A stretch of 6,326 nt of DNA from NCBI GenBank assembly GCA_902488525.1, contig CABTWP010000073.1, positions 1 to 6,326 on the forward strand, written 5' to 3'. Positions 1 through 6,218 of the stretch are shown here, piece by piece. Position numbers and translations under genes: made by a program. Under the pieces are notes generated by a model, which did no database searches, had not been told where the DNA came from, and saw nothing but the letters and a program-made list of their open reading frames with translations. Numbering within the stretch: position 1 is the first letter of the stretch; each line of letters begins with the position of its first letter. This stretch comes from an uncultured Collinsella sp. (GTDB lineage Bacteria > Actinomycetota > Coriobacteriia > Coriobacteriales > Coriobacteriaceae).

Positions 1-1
1 C

Positions 2-39
2 CGCACGAGCCGGAGAGCACTTAATGTGCTCTCCGTGCG
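2..39. repeat. Strong stem-loop at the left edge
   Basis: The arms GGAGAGCAC (12-20) and GTGCTCTCC (26-34) are perfectly complementary around a 5-base loop. The stem continues, after a 5-base bulge at 7-11, with CGCAC (2-6) against GTGCG (35-39), giving 14 pairs in all. It lies about 70 bases past the stop of the DUF711 gene on the minus strand, so it could be that gene's transcription terminator or the terminator of a gene outside the window. No T-tract follows either arm, so an ordinary Rho-independent terminator is not well supported. It could also be a dispersed palindromic repeat. Confidence 0.5.
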
Positions 40-108
40 AGTCAGGACTGTCCGAGCAGGCGACCTTATATATTTGCCCTCCCCGGGGCTCCTCGCCAGT
101 CCCCTCAG

Positions 109-1473
109 CTAGTTCTTGAGCGAGTTCAGCGGTGCCGGGAAACGTCCACCACGGTGGGCAAGCACGGTGCCGGCGTTGGGGTTCACCGGCATGATGGGCG
201 CACGGCCAAACAGGCCGCCGTACTCGACGCAGTCGCCCACGCCCTTGCCGATAGCAGGAATCACGCGGACGGCCGTGGTCTTGTTGTTGATGACGCCGAT
301 GGCCATCTCGTCGGCGATGATGCCGGCGATGGTCTCGACCGGGGTGTCGCCGGGGATGGCGATCATGTCCAGGCCGACGGAGCACACACAGGTCATGGCC
401 TCGAGCTTCTCAAGCGAAAGCGCGCCGGCTTCGACGGCGGCGATCATGCCGGCGTCCTCGGACACGGGGATAAAGGCGCCGGAGAGACCGCCCACGCTGG
501 AGCTGGCCATGACGCCGCCCTTCTTGACGGCATCGTTGAGCATGGCGAGCGCACAGGTCGTGCCCGGGCCACCGCAGGTGCCCACGCCGATAATCTCGAG
601 GATGCGCGCGACGGAGTCGCCGATGGCGGGTGTGGGAGCCAGCGACAGGTCGACAATGCCTTTCTCGACACCCAGACGGCGGGCTGCCTCACGGCTCATG
701 AGCTCGCCGGCACGGGTGATCTTAAAGGCGGTCTGCTTAATCTTCTCGGCGACCTCCATCATCGATGCGGAATCGGGCAGCGTCTCCAGGGCTGCGGCCA
801 TAACGCCGGGGCCCGAGACGCCTACGTTGATGACGGCGTCGGCCTCGCCACCGCCGTGGACGGCGCCCGCCATAAACGGGGAGTCCTCGACCATATTGGC
901 AAAGCAGACAAACTTGGACGCGCCAACGGAATCCTGGTCGGCCGTGAGTTTAGCGGCATCGATGATGGTCTGGGCGGCCATAAGCACGGCGTCCATGTTG
1001 ATACCGGCGCGCAGGCTGGCGACGTTGACGCTGGAGCAGACGCGGCTCGTGGTGGCGAGCGCCTGGGGGATGGACTGGATGACGCGGCGGTCGGCGTCGC
1101 CGATGCCCTTCTGGACGAGCGCGGAGAAGCCGCCCAGGTAGTCGATGCCGAGCGTCTCGGCCGCGCGGTCGAGGGCATGCGCGATGGGGGTGAGGTCCTC
1201 ATCCTTGCAGCACGCGGCAATCTGCGCCACCGGGGTGACGGAAACGCGCTTGTTGACGATGGGGATACCGTACTCGCGCTCGAGGTTCTCGGCGGTCTCG
1301 ACCAGATGCTCAGCCGTGTGCGTCACGTGGTCGTAGATCTTCGTGCACATGCGGTCGAGGTTCTCGTCGCCGCAACCCATGAGCGAAACACCCATGGTGA
1401 TGGTCCTGATGTCGAGGTTCTGCTCCTCAACCATGCCGCGGGTTTCCGCGATTTCTGCGGGCGTGATCGCCAT
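109..1473 (-). CDS. PFL family protein (DUF711/UPF0210), function unknown
   Basis: This 454-residue protein belongs to the DUF711/UPF0210 family, also called the 'PFL family' for fold similarity to pyruvate formate-lyase; its biochemical role is unknown. Family-typical stretches are DIRTITMGVSL at residues 21-31, VNKRVSVTP at 73-81, a Gly-rich GVGTCGGPGTT at 296-306 and the C-terminal GGRFPAPLNSLKN at 442-454. The length is about normal for the family. There is no RVxGY-type glycyl-radical motif, so it should not be called a formate-lyase. It has many Cys residues, no signal peptide and no membrane segment, so it is probably cytosolic. The reading frame is open further upstream to an ATG at 1530, but that start lies inside a hairpin and lacks a ribosome-binding site. 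The ATG at 1473 has GGAG 7 bases upstream and fits the family N-terminus. In other bacteria this gene often follows a small ACT-domain gene; none is present here. It lies 108 bases downstream of metH on the same strand. Confidence 0.9.
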   Translation of the reverse strand: MAITPAEIAETRGMVEEQNLDIRTITMGVSLMGCGDENLDRMCTKIYDHVTHTAEHLVETAENLEREYGIPIVNKRVSVTPVAQIAACCKDEDLTPIAHALDRAAETLGIDYLGGFSALVQKGIGDADRRVIQSIPQALATTSRVCSSVNVASLRAGINMDAVLMAAQTIIDAAKLTADQDSVGASKFVCFANMVEDSPFMAGAVHGGGEADAVINVGVSGPGVMAAALETLPDSASMMEVAEKIKQTAFKITRAGELMSREAARRLGVEKGIVDLSLAPTPAIGDSVARILEIIGVGTCGGPGTTCALAMLNDAVKKGGVMASSSVGGLSGAFIPVSEDAGMIAAVEAGALSLEKLEAMTCVCSVGLDMIAIPGDTPVETIAGIIADEMAIGVINNKTTAVRVIPAIGKGVGDCVEYGGLFGRAPIMPVNPNAGTVLAHRGGRFPAPLNSLKN

Positions 1474-1480
1474 CCTTGCG

Positions 1481-1487
1481 CTCCTAT
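1481..1487 (-). promoter_or_regulatory. Shine-Dalgarno that fixes the DUF711 start
   Basis: On the minus strand ATAGGAG lies 7 bases before the ATG at 1473-1471. The longer in-frame start at 1530 has no comparable purine-rich site upstream, so this site decides in favour of the shorter 454-residue protein. Confidence 0.8.
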
Positions 1488-1518
1488 CTGCCAAAACGAG
1501 CATAGTCTTATCTATTCT

Positions 1519-1556
1519 AACGTGCCGCACGTGCCAAGTGGCGCATGCGGCACGTT
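1519..1556. terminator. Long hairpin after metH, possible terminator
   Basis: AACGTGCCGC (1519-1528) and GCGGCACGTT (1547-1556) are perfect 10-bp complements. The interior pairs further with one mismatch, down to a loop of about 4 bases. On the minus strand it begins 25 bases past the metH stop codon, where a terminator would be expected. The T-run after the minus-strand arm is weak (TTAGAAT), whereas on the plus strand the arm runs into TTTTGG. It may be a partial or bidirectional terminator, or it may allow read-through into the DUF711 gene. I found no convincing promoter between it and that gene. Confidence 0.5.
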
Positions 1557-1581
1557 TTGGTGCTCGGTTGTTTCCGTTGTG

Positions 1582-4140
1582 TTACTGCCCAAAGACCTCT
1601 TCGGCGATACGAGCGCTTTCGGCGGCGTCCTTGGCGTAGTAGTCCGCGCCGATCTGCTTGGCGTATTCGGGGGTGAGTACGGCGCCGCCTACGATGATCT
1701 TGACGCCCGGCACCTCAGTATGAAGCAGCTTGATGGTCTCCTCCATGGCCACGACGGTGGTGGTCATAAGCGCCGAGAGGCCGACGAGCTTAATGTCACG
1801 CTCCTTGACGGTCTTGAGCACCTCTTGCGGATCGACGTCGCGGCCCAGGTCAAAGACGGTGTAGCCGTAGTTGTCGAGCAGCATTTTGACGATGTTCTTG
1901 CCAATATCGTGGATGTCGCCCTTGACGGTGGCCACGCAGATCTTGCCCTTGTCGGCAATCTCGCCGGCGGGCATCAGGCGCTTGATGGTGTCGAAGCCCA
2001 CGCGTGCGGCCTCGGCCGAGGCCATAAGCTGCGGCAAGAAGAACTTGCCCTGGTCAAAGAGGACGCCAACCTCGTCGAGGGCGGGGATAAAGTGATTGTT
2101 GATGAGGTCCATGGCGTCGTGGTCTGCCAGCAGACGCTCGGTTTCGGCAGCGATCTCGCCTTTGCGGCCCGAGACGACCATGTGGCGGATGGGGTCGTCG
2201 TTGCCGTCGGCGCCGGCGGTGCCAGCAGCGGGCGCGGCGTCGGTCGATGCGGCCTGAGCTGCTGCCGGGTTTGCGGCGATCTTATACGGATCGGTCCAGC
2301 CGGCGTAGCGCTCGATGTATCCGGTCGAGCCCTCGTCCTCAACGCTCAACACACGATAACTGTAGACGGTATCCATAAAGCGCTTGGAACCCGGGTTCAT
2401 GATGGGGGCGTCCAGGCCCGCGCCAAAAGCGGCGGCCAAAAAGACCGAGCCCAGCAGCGGGCGGGCAGGCAGGCCAAAGCTGATGTTCGACACGCCGAGC
2501 GCGCATTTGACGCCCAGGCGTTCCTTGCACAGGGACATGGCGCGTAGGATCTGCTCGGCCTGGCGTTGATTGGTCGAGGCGGTCATGACCAGGCAGTCGA
2601 TGAGGATGCGGTCCGGTCCGATGCCGTAGCGGGCAGCCTCGGCCACGATGCGCTCGGCGATGGCGAAGCGAGCCTCGGCGGTATCGGGGATGCCGCCTTC
2701 GTCGAGCGTAAGGCCGACAACGTTGGTGCCGTAGTGGGCGACCAGCGGAAAGATCTCATCCATGATCTGCTGCTTGCCATTGACCGAGTTGATGATGGGC
2801 TTGCCGGCGTAGCGGCGCACGGCGGCCTCGACGGCTGCGGGGTCGGTGGAGTCGATCTGCAGCGGCAGCAGCGTGGAGCCCTGGAGCTGTTCGGTCGCCT
2901 GTTGGATGATCTTGACCTCGTCGATCTCGGGCAGGCCCACGTTGACGTCCAGAATGTCGGCGCCCTGTTCCTGCTGGCTGATGCCCTGGCTCACAACGTA
3001 GTCCAGGTCGCCGTCGCGCAGGGCCTGCTGCAGGCGCTTTTTGCCGGTGGGGTTGATGCGCTCGCCGATGACGGCGATCTTGTGGCCGTCGCAGGGAAGG
3101 TCCACGACCGTTTGGGCGCTCGTGACCGACATACTGGGCTTGCGGTGGCGCGGGCTGGGCGTGTGGTTGTCGATAATCGTGCGCAAGACCGCCATGTGCG
3201 CCGGCGTGGTGCCGCAGCAACCGCCCACGACGCTCACACCGTCGGCGATCATGCCGGCGACGGCCTCGGCGTATTCGGGGGCTTGGATATCAAAGACGGT
3301 GTTGCCGTCGTCGTCTACATGGGGGAGTCCTGCATTAGCCTGCACCATAACGGGCTTGTCGGTAACGGTGAGCATACGTGCGGCGAGTCCTCGGAGCTCG
3401 GCCGGTCCTTGGCTGCAGTTGATGCCCAAAACGTCGGCACCGATGGCGTCGAGCGTGATGGCGGCGACCTCGGGACTCGTTCCCAGGAAGGTGCGACCGT
3501 CTTCCTCGAAGGTCATGGTGGCAAAGACGGGCAGGTCGGAGTTCTCGCGGCAGGCGAGGACGGCCGCCTTGATCTCGGCCAGGTCGGTCATAGTCTCGAT
3601 AATAAAGAGGTCCACACCCGCGGCGACGCCTGCGCGCACTTCCTCGGCAAAGAGGTCATAGGCCTCGTCGAAGCTGAGGGTGCCTAAGGGACGAAGCAGT
3701 GCGCCGATGGGGCCGATGTCGCCGGCGACGTAGCGGGCGCCGGCCGCGCGGGCACAGGCGACGGCCACGGCAAAGACGTCTGCCACGGTGGCGGCACCGT
3801 CGAGCTTGTGGGCATTGGCGCCAAAGGTGTTGGCGGTAATCACGTCGCAGCCGGCCTCGACATATTGACGTTGGATATCGGTGATAACCTGGGGTTCCTC
3901 AAAGTTGAGCAGCTCGGGCAGGGCGCCCGCCTTCATGCCAGCGGCCTGCAACATGGTGCCCATGCCGCCGTCGAACAGCAGGTGCCCCGTGCCCTCGATG
4001 GCGGCGCGCAGGCGATCGTCCTTAATGCGCAGATCGTCGATCGTGCGCGTCTTGTATGCAGCGCCATTACGGCGTGCGGCATCAATGGGTGCCGCCAATG
4101 CAGTGCCGTCAGAATCATGAGTGATAAGCGGAGTAAACAT
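1582..4140 (-). CDS. metH: Cobalamin-dependent methionine synthase, lacks activation domain
   Basis: This 852-residue cytosolic enzyme transfers the methyl group of 5-methyl-tetrahydrofolate to homocysteine through methylcobalamin. Three modules appear in the usual MetH order. The homocysteine/zinc domain spans about residues 50-325, with DGGMGTML at 57-64 and zinc ligands Cys242 (INCSQG), Cys308 and Cys309 (GGCCGTTP). The pterin-binding domain spans about 354-610, with IGERINPTGKK at 358-368 and DILDVNVG at 395-402. After an Ala-rich linker (622-645) come the B12 cap (650-730) and the Rossmann-like B12 domain, with DxHxxG at 742-747; His744 is the expected cobalt ligand. The chain ends directly after the B12 domain, so the roughly 330-residue AdoMet-binding activation domain of E. 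coli MetH (1,227 residues) is absent. That domain is encoded by the gene just upstream. AGGAG 6 bases before the ATG supports the start, and no other Met occurs before residue 60. The first 40 or so residues are an unusual extension. It is the last gene of a metF-activation-metH operon. Confidence 0.96.
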   Translation of the reverse strand: MFTPLITHDSDGTALAAPIDAARRNGAAYKTRTIDDLRIKDDRLRAAIEGTGHLLFDGGMGTMLQAAGMKAGALPELLNFEEPQVITDIQRQYVEAGCDVITANTFGANAHKLDGAATVADVFAVAVACARAAGARYVAGDIGPIGALLRPLGTLSFDEAYDLFAEEVRAGVAAGVDLFIIETMTDLAEIKAAVLACRENSDLPVFATMTFEEDGRTFLGTSPEVAAITLDAIGADVLGINCSQGPAELRGLAARMLTVTDKPVMVQANAGLPHVDDDGNTVFDIQAPEYAEAVAGMIADGVSVVGGCCGTTPAHMAVLRTIIDNHTPSPRHRKPSMSVTSAQTVVDLPCDGHKIAVIGERINPTGKKRLQQALRDGDLDYVVSQGISQQEQGADILDVNVGLPEIDEVKIIQQATEQLQGSTLLPLQIDSTDPAAVEAAVRRYAGKPIINSVNGKQQIMDEIFPLVAHYGTNVVGLTLDEGGIPDTAEARFAIAERIVAEAARYGIGPDRILIDCLVMTASTNQRQAEQILRAMSLCKERLGVKCALGVSNISFGLPARPLLGSVFLAAAFGAGLDAPIMNPGSKRFMDTVYSYRVLSVEDEGSTGYIERYAGWTDPYKIAANPAAAQAASTDAAPAAGTAGADGNDDPIRHMVVSGRKGEIAAETERLLADHDAMDLINNHFIPALDEVGVLFDQGKFFLPQLMASAEAARVGFDTIKRLMPAGEIADKGKICVATVKGDIHDIGKNIVKMLLDNYGYTVFDLGRDVDPQEVLKTVKERDIKLVGLSALMTTTVVAMEETIKLLHTEVPGVKIIVGGAVLTPEYAKQIGADYYAKDAAESARIAEEVFGQ

Positions 4141-4146
4141 CGAGGG

Positions 4147-4152
4147 CTCCTA
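4147..4152 (-). promoter_or_regulatory. metH ribosome-binding site fused to upstream stop codon
   Basis: On the minus strand the sequence TAGGAG contains both the TAG stop of the activation gene (4152-4150) and the AGGAG Shine-Dalgarno of metH (4151-4147), which sits 6 bases before the metH ATG. A ribosome terminating on the upstream gene therefore stands directly on the metH initiation site. This is a typical arrangement for translational coupling of two proteins needed together. Confidence 0.8.
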
Positions 4153-4938
4153 ATGGCTGGAATAGCAGGTGGTATGGGTGGCGCGGAAGCGGCAGTGCTC
4201 GCGCATGCGGCAGATATTGCAGGTGGGGCGGCTCTGGGCGTCGTGGACTTCGCCGTCGAACAGGCCGATCACCGCGGTCACGCTCTTGGTGGGCATGAGC
4301 AGGCTGGTCGGCGTGACGGTAAGCCCGATGAGCCGCGTGGCGTTGAGCGCATTGACGATCGAGCGCTGGGCCGAGAGCGGGCAGTCGCCGTAGCCGGGAC
4401 TAAAGCGCCAGTTGCCGGCGAGCCCATGAACGGCGGCGTCCGTCTTGACCTGCTGGTCCATTTGCTCAACGGCGGCTTCTACGTAAGCGGAGCACGCGGC
4501 GTCGAGCACGGCGCCCTCTAGGGGATGTTGGGCTCCCGTGGTGCGCAGGCGACGCTCGGCGTCCATGCCGAGGGTGCATGCCATGAGCGCGGCAAAGCGG
4601 GCATCTTTGAGATGTCGATAGATATCGCGACCCCGCAGCTCAACGTTGGTGCCGACCAAGCGAATGCAAGGCTCACTTTGTTCGTCCACGCCCGTGGCAT
4701 CGACGGCAAACACGCGGCGCACGCCACGGGGCTCAATGTCCAATTCCAGACGCTCGACCACAAGCTCAATACGTCGTGACAGTTCGGGCTCGATCTGCTG
4801 GCCGCCGTAACCCAGATACCGCAGCATCTCGGCACGGTCGACACGGGGATGGTGCGCAGCATCGACACGGTAAAACGCCGGCGACGCAAGGTCGGCCGGC
4901 ACTTCGACAGCGGTTGTATCGATGTGCGGTTTTTCCAT
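4150..4938 (-). CDS. Stand-alone methionine synthase activation protein
   Basis: This 262-residue protein corresponds to the C-terminal activation domain of MetH, which binds AdoMet and re-methylates cobalamin after it has been oxidised to the inactive cob(II)alamin form. The key signature is RFSPGYGDCPL at residues 178-188, equivalent to the RxxPGY AdoMet-contact motif of E. coli MetH. MLRYLGYGGQ (38-47) and MPTKSVTAVIG (215-225) also fit stand-alone versions of the family. Such separate proteins are known, for example in Thermotoga maritima, and they accompany MetH enzymes lacking the fourth domain, as here. The C-terminus has a Cys cluster, Cys240-x2-Cys243-x5-Cys249 plus Cys258, which is absent from the E. 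coli domain and may bind a metal or an iron-sulfur cluster (inference). The frame is open further upstream, but the ATG at 4938 is chosen because it overlaps the metF stop by one base (TAATG) and the upstream residues look like a shadow of metF. GGAG lies 11 bases before it, so translation probably relies on coupling to metF. Confidence 0.88.
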   Translation of the reverse strand: MEKPHIDTTAVEVPADLASPAFYRVDAAHHPRVDRAEMLRYLGYGGQQIEPELSRRIELVVERLELDIEPRGVRRVFAVDATGVDEQSEPCIRLVGTNVELRGRDIYRHLKDARFAALMACTLGMDAERRLRTTGAQHPLEGAVLDAACSAYVEAAVEQMDQQVKTDAAVHGLAGNWRFSPGYGDCPLSAQRSIVNALNATRLIGLTVTPTSLLMPTKSVTAVIGLFDGEVHDAQSRPTCNICRMREHCRFRATHTTCYSSH

Positions 4939-5810
4939 TACCCCAGGCGCTCCATAATGGTCGCGGCGATCGCAGGACGGTTCATAGTGTACAGGTGCAG
5001 GCCGTCGGCGCCGTGCTCCTTGAGGTCGCAAAGCTGGCGGGCGGCATAATCTACACCGGCTACCTGCAGGCTCTCGGGGTCGTTCTCGTACTTGGCGAGA
5101 ATCTTGATGACGGGGGAGGGCAGCGACGCGCCGCACATAAAGACCATGCGGCTGATCTGCGACTTGCCCATAAACGGCATGATGCCCGCGGTAATGGGCA
5201 CGGTGATACCGGCCTTGTCGGCAAGCTCGCGAAAACGGTAGAAGCACTCGTTATCAAAGAAGAGCTGTGTCACAAAGAAGCTCGCGCCGGCGTCCTGTTT
5301 TTGCTTGAGGTGTTCGACCGAGAGGTTGAGATCCTCACAGGCAATGTGGCCCTCGGGGTAGGCTGCGGCGCCCACGCAAAAGCCGGCGTCGACGAGCTCG
5401 GGGATGAGGTCGCGGGCGTAGGCGTAGTCGGAGGCGGGCTTGTCGTCCTCGGTTGCGCCGGCAGGGAGATCGCCACGCAGGGCCAGGATGTTTTCCACGC
5501 CGGCGGTGCGATACTCGTCGATCTTGGCGGCGATATCGGCGTGCGAGCGGCCCACGCAGGTAAGGTGTGCCACCGAGGGTGTATCGAATTCGCTCGTAAT
5601 CATATGCGCGATGGGGGCGGTGGCGGCACCGTTGCCCGAGCCGCCGGCCGAGCAGGTGACCGAGACAAAGCTCGGTGAAAGCTTGCACAGATTGCCTGCC
5701 ACTTCGCGAGCCGTGTCGAGGGTCAGCTCGCCCTTGGGCGGGAACATCTCAAACGAAACGGGTGCGGTGCCCTGGGATGCTGCCTGCTTAAAAACCTCAT
5801 CGACGCGCAT
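4938..5810 (-). CDS. metF: Methylenetetrahydrofolate reductase
   Basis: This 290-residue flavoenzyme reduces 5,10-methylene-tetrahydrofolate to 5-methyl-tetrahydrofolate, the methyl donor for the MetH encoded two genes downstream. It has the complete bacterial MetF TIM barrel. SFEMFPPKG lies at residues 19-27, with Glu21 the expected catalytic acid. VSVTCSAGGS follows at 49-58, HLTCVG at 82-87, the FAD/folate motif NILALRGD at 107-114, GASFFVTQLFFD at 175-186 and PITAGIMPF at 205-213. The length matches the usual short bacterial enzyme, without the regulatory C-terminal domain found in eukaryotes. The frame stays open to an ATG at 5876, but the ATG at 5810 has a strong AGAGGAG 6 bases upstream and places the SFE motif at the normal distance from the N-terminus. 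It is the first gene of the three-gene operon, and its stop codon overlaps the next start. The electron donor (NADH or ferredoxin) cannot be read from the sequence. Confidence 0.96.
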   Translation of the reverse strand: MRVDEVFKQAASQGTAPVSFEMFPPKGELTLDTAREVAGNLCKLSPSFVSVTCSAGGSGNGAATAPIAHMITSEFDTPSVAHLTCVGRSHADIAAKIDEYRTAGVENILALRGDLPAGATEDDKPASDYAYARDLIPELVDAGFCVGAAAYPEGHIACEDLNLSVEHLKQKQDAGASFFVTQLFFDNECFYRFRELADKAGITVPITAGIMPFMGKSQISRMVFMCGASLPSPVIKILAKYENDPESLQVAGVDYAARQLCDLKEHGADGLHLYTMNRPAIAATIMERLG

Positions 5811-5816
5811 ATCGTG

Positions 5817-5823
5817 CTCCTCT
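5817..5823 (-). promoter_or_regulatory. Shine-Dalgarno that fixes the metF start
   Basis: AGAGGAG on the minus strand lies 6 bases before the ATG at 5810-5808. This strong site rejects the longer in-frame ATG at 5876, which would add 22 residues with no resemblance to MetF. Confidence 0.85.
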
Positions 5824-5853
5824 AGATACGTAATAGTGTGATGTGTTGTAAGG

Positions 5854-5859
5854 ATTCTA
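5854..5859 (-). promoter_or_regulatory. Possible -10 box of the metF operon
   Basis: TAGAAT on the minus strand matches five of six bases of the TATAAT consensus. It would give a transcript starting near 5847, with a leader of roughly 37 bases before the metF ATG. The -35 position at 16-18 bases spacing has no good TTGACA match, so either the promoter needs an activator or the call is wrong. GTTTC/GAGT-type dyads at 5881-5891 would lie just upstream of it. Confidence 0.3.
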
Positions 5860-5974
5860 CAGCACCACTGTGTCACGGTGGAGTTTCACTCGCTATTTGA
5901 GGATACCAATCAAAGATGCCTTACTATCGGCATTTCCTATAACAGAGCGGCTAATCTAGGCACGGACTATAAAG

Positions 5975-6000
5975 ACTGGTATCTGATGCAAAATACCAGT
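5975..6000. repeat. Perfect 8-bp inverted repeat
   Basis: ACTGGTAT (5975-5982) and ATACCAGT (5993-6000) are exact complements around a 10-base spacer. The half-site ATACCA recurs at 5903-5908, closer to metF. No T-run follows the repeat, so it does not look like a terminator. A dimeric regulator's operator is the more likely reading. Which of the two divergent genes it would serve is not clear. Confidence 0.5.
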
Positions 6001-6112
6001 TAATAGAGCTCCATCCCAAATTGACTACCCTTAAACCATGGGGAGAGGTCTGCTATTTATACAGTTGATTGGCTGTTGAGGGTGGCAACGCCGCCTCGAT
6101 AGGGTAACCTCA

Positions 6113-6140
6113 TTGATTGGTTTCGCGACAGCAACATAAC
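6113..6140 (+). promoter_or_regulatory. Candidate promoter for glnN
   Basis: TTGATT (6113-6118), 16 bases of spacer and CATAAC (6135-6140) give a weak sigma-70-type match, four of six bases in each box. If used, transcription would start near 6147 and the promoter would lie inside the candidate operator array. A second candidate upstream is TTGAGG (6076-6081), 18 bases, TAGGGT (6100-6105). I cannot choose between them from sequence alone. Confidence 0.25.
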
Positions 6141-6157
6141 GGTAATGTCGCGGAAAC
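6120..6157 (+). promoter_or_regulatory. Candidate GlnR-type nitrogen-control operator (four boxes)
   Basis: Four 5-base elements, GTTTC (6120), GCAAC (6131), GTAAT (6142) and GAAAC (6153), start exactly 11 bases apart with 6-base spacers. The published actinobacterial GlnR consensus is gTnAc-n6-GaAAc repeated twice with the same spacing. Each of the first three boxes departs from it at one position and the fourth is perfect. The register stops cleanly on both sides (CTCAT at 6109, AGTCT at 6164). A regulator of this kind upstream of a glutamine synthetase gene makes biological sense. The same bases also hold an inverted repeat (6121-6130 with 6146-6155), so a dimeric repressor site or an RNA hairpin are alternatives. 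Whether this organism has a GlnR protein cannot be seen here. Confidence 0.45.
6121..6155. repeat. 10-bp inverted repeat within the operator region
   Basis: TTTCGCGACA (6121-6130) pairs with TGTCGCGGAA (6146-6155). All ten positions pair, one of them as G-T, around a 15-base loop. It can act as a DNA dyad or, if transcribed from the upstream promoter candidate, as an RNA stem-loop. No T-tract follows, so it is unlikely to be a terminator. Confidence 0.55.
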
Positions 6158-6161
6158 ACGG

Positions 6162-6215
6162 CGAGTCTAAGCTATGACTCGTTCGTTAGTAGTCAACACC
6201 GCTTCTCACGCGGTG
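6162..6215 (+). promoter_or_regulatory. Two leader stem-loops upstream of glnN
   Basis: CGAGTC (6162-6167) pairs with GACTCG (6176-6181) around an 8-base loop. CACCGC (6197-6202) pairs with GCGGTG (6210-6215) around a 7-base loop. Both stems are perfect 6-bp helices and stand in tandem just before the hairpin over the ribosome-binding site. Together they suggest a structured 5' leader. They match no riboswitch class I know. Confidence 0.4.
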
Positions 6216-6218
6216 CCG

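Noticed and set aside
66..74. TATATA-containing stretch as a promoter
   Set aside because: No -35 element stands at a suitable distance on either strand, and no gene starts nearby within the window.
109..1473. Pyruvate formate-lyase activity for the 'PFL family' protein
   Set aside because: The family name refers to fold similarity; the RVxGY glycyl-radical motif and the adjacent active-site Cys pair of true formate-lyases are not seen.
154..2547. A 797-codon open frame on the plus strand opposite the DUF711 gene and the 3' part of metH
   Set aside because: It lies antisense to two well-supported genes and crosses the gap between them. Its product is rich in Asp, Gly and His repeats typical of the antisense of GC-biased codons, and it resembles no known family.
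2566..3687. A 373-codon plus-strand frame within metH
   Set aside because: It is antisense to the clearly recognisable pterin and homocysteine domains of metH and has the same shadow composition.
4150..5247. A 365-residue version of the activation protein starting at 5247
   Set aside because: The additional 103 residues overlap metF in another frame and do not match the activation family; the ATG at 4938 overlaps the metF stop as expected for a coupled gene.
6038..6079. Short 13-residue leader peptide frame (ATG at 6038, TGA at 6077)
   Set aside because: No ribosome-binding site precedes it, and it has no run of Gln or Met codons that would suggest attenuation.
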